Assembly: GCA_037200385.1 (NCBI GenBank)
Contig: JBBCGL010000001.1
Location: forward strand, 1 to 64,000
Reading direction: 5' to 3'
Length of the DNA: 64,000 nt
Origin: Rhizomicrobium sp.
GTDB lineage: Bacteria > Pseudomonadota > Alphaproteobacteria > Micropepsales > Micropepsaceae
Below, in pieces: positions 63,134-64,000 of the stretch. Position 1 is the first letter of the stretch; the number at the start of each line of letters is the position of its first letter. Below the pieces are notes generated by a model. It saw nothing but the letters and a program-made list of their open reading frames with translations, searched no databases and was not told the DNA's origin. Both the position numbers and the translations under genes were made by a program.

Positions 63134-63412
63134 TCAGGCGCGCGTGACGATACCGTCCGCGACGAGATCGTCGAGGAATTTGCGCGTATCGTGCAGGCAC
63201 TGTTCCCGGCCGACATCAAATTGCTGTTCCAAGCCGGTCACGATTGTATCGAGACTTGCCGGCTTCTCCAGCAAGGACCAGATCGCGCTGCTGATGGGAT
63301 TGAATTCGAAGTAGTTCCAATTTCCCAAGTGCAGCAGCAGCACCACGCCGTTGACTTCGGTTTCGACAACCTCGTCCGCGCGGGAATAAAGCAGGTTCGT
63401 GTCCTCGAGCAT
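63134..63412 (-). CDS. PqqD-family RRE protein (locus 2)
   Basis: The 92-aa protein has the PqqD-like pattern VVETEVNGVVLLLHLGNWNY, FEFNPISSAIWSLLEKP, then DDLVADGIVTRA. It aligns well with the locus 1 RRE protein (VEAEVNGEIVILHVELG). The upstream bases contain GCCTCA-A-TGAGGC (63424-63436), a candidate operator. It is convergent with the PPTase gene. Its likely ligand is the leader of the peptide at 52648, 10 kb away. No protease or cyclase lies beside it. Confidence 0.83.
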   Translation of the reverse strand: MLEDTNLLYSRADEVVETEVNGVVLLLHLGNWNYFEFNPISSAIWSLLEKPASLDTIVTGLEQQFDVGREQCLHDTRKFLDDLVADGIVTRA

Positions 63413-63415
63413 GCC

Positions 63416-63646
63416 TCAAGTGTGCCTCAATGAGGCCATTGCGGCAATGTGCGGGAGCCGCGAGTCCTGGGCTGGTGCGTCGAACACCGGACCGAAGGCG
63501 GCTTTGGAGACATGCCAATGCTTGATGAGCGCCGGCCGCCAGAAATGGACGAAGATAACCCCAAGGTAATGGTGGCTATCCCGATCCGGTCGAATCGTCA
63601 GGCTATGAGCAAGGCCGCCGTTCGTGCCAAAGTACTGTCTTGCCAC
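63416..63646 (-). CDS. Doubtful small ORF upstream of locus 2 RRE gene
   Basis: The 76-aa frame has a GTG start and stops 3 bases before the RRE ATG. It is rich in His and aromatic residues ([16 protein letters not shown]). No domain was recognised. It could be a partner of the RRE gene or a remnant of a lost enzyme gene; a chance frame is also possible because GC-rich DNA yields many. Confidence 0.25.
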   Translation of the reverse strand: MARQYFGTNGGLAHSLTIRPDRDSHHYLGVIFVHFWRPALIKHWHVSKAAFGPVFDAPAQDSRLPHIAAMASLRHT

Positions 63647-63668
63647 CAGCGCGACCGGAACCTATCTG

Positions 63669-64000
63669 TTGACTGAGCTTTCCATTCTCGAACTTGTTCG
63701 CGTCACCGAAGAAACCGATGCGCGCGGGGCGCTCGACAACGCTCGCGATCTCGCCGCCCATGCGGAAAACTGGGGTTATCGCCGCATCTGGGTCGCCGAG
63801 CATCACAACATGGCCGGCATCGCGAGCGCGGCGACGTCCATCGTCATCGCGCATATCGCGGCCGGCTCGAAGAGCATCCGGGTCGGCGCGGGCGGCATCA
63901 TGCTGCCAAACCATGCGCCTTACGTCATCGCGGAGCAGTTCGGCACCTTGGCGCGGCTGTTTCCCGATCGCATCGATCTGGGGCTCGGCCGCGCGCCCGG
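63669..64000 (+). CDS. Luciferase-like (LLM class) flavin-dependent oxidoreductase, 5' part
   Basis: This is the first ~110 residues of a bacterial-luciferase-like monooxygenase, cut by the window end. Diagnostic segments are [60 protein letters not shown] and [14 protein letters not shown]. The start is probably TTG at 63669 ([10 protein letters not shown] matches the usual family N-terminus); an in-frame GTG further upstream is possible. It may be a tailoring enzyme of locus 2 or the first gene of an unrelated unit. Confidence 0.82.
   Translation, partial: MTELSILELVRVTEETDARGALDNARDLAAHAENWGYRRIWVAEHHNMAGIASAATSIVIAHIAAGSKSIRVGAGGIMLPNHAPYVIAEQFGTLARLFPDRIDLGLGRAP

Noticed and set aside
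1-64000. CRISPR arrays, tRNA/rRNA genes, insertion sequences, integrases
   Set aside because: No regularly spaced short repeats, no tRNA- or rRNA-like segments, and no transposase or integrase motifs were found on reading the window.

Overview
The window is GC-rich and gene-dense. Several traits suggest an alphaproteobacterium of the Sphingomonadales/Caulobacterales/Micropepsales type: two TonB-dependent receptors carrying the 'VVVTAE' box, each next to a TetR-family gene, an OmpA-like protein, a CsgG-like lipoprotein, and many ATGA/GTGA start-stop overlaps. No rRNA, tRNA, insertion sequence, integrase or CRISPR array was seen. The genus is inferred, not shown.

Layout. (1) 1-6654: a TetR regulator, a TonB receptor, a membrane-anchored class-C-type serine hydrolase and a CocE/S15-type hydrolase, probably for uptake and hydrolysis of an outside substrate. 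(2) 7162-16181: a two-partner secretion pair, a 2408-residue exoprotein with GLUG-type repeats and a 249-bp tandem repeat, plus its TpsB transporter; a winged-helix regulator lies convergent to it. (3) 17520-29756: biosynthetic locus 1. It holds a 49-aa RiPP precursor (lasso-like), a PqqD/RRE protein and an asparagine-synthetase-type cyclase without the glutaminase cysteine. Around these sit two TPR-dioxygenases, an A-PCP-TE enzyme, a JmjC-like cupin, a TPR-methyltransferase and a B12/radical-SAM RiPP maturase. No leader peptidase or exporter is visible. (4) 30242-41242: an envelope and signalling locus. It holds three small exported proteins (one with curlin-like repeats), a CsgG/DUF4384 lipoprotein, an OmpA-like protein, a sigma-like protein, a Lon-type (S16) protease domain fused to DUF4384, a trypsin-like protease with an FHA domain, a PP2C phosphatase and a Ser/Thr kinase. 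Three operons here share a GTGGG-N4-GGGGC box 110-130 bp upstream of their first gene. (5) 41534-51382: a catabolic cluster with a TPP enzyme divergent from a PhyH dioxygenase, SDR, MFS transporter, an unassigned enzyme, TetR and TonB receptor. The TPP + PhyH pairing suggests alpha-oxidation-like chemistry. (6) 51396-64000: biosynthetic locus 2. It holds an FkbM methyltransferase coupled to an 81-aa ORF, a 55-aa precursor-like peptide and a second A-PCP-TE. Divergent to that is a thiazole assembly line (acyl ligase-ACP; Cy-A(Cys)-PCP-Ox; thioesterase; phosphopantetheinyl transferase), followed by a second PqqD protein and the start of a luciferase-like flavin oxidoreductase.

The most unusual content is the repeated pairing, in loci 1 and 2, of a small leader-type peptide, a PqqD-like recognition protein, a methyltransferase and a paralogous stand-alone A-PCP-TE enzyme whose adenylation domain lacks the normal amino-acid-binding aspartate. 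This looks like an undescribed RiPP/NRPS hybrid design. The second candidate is the kinase/phosphatase/FHA-protease/S16-DUF4384/CsgG network tied together by the shared promoter box.
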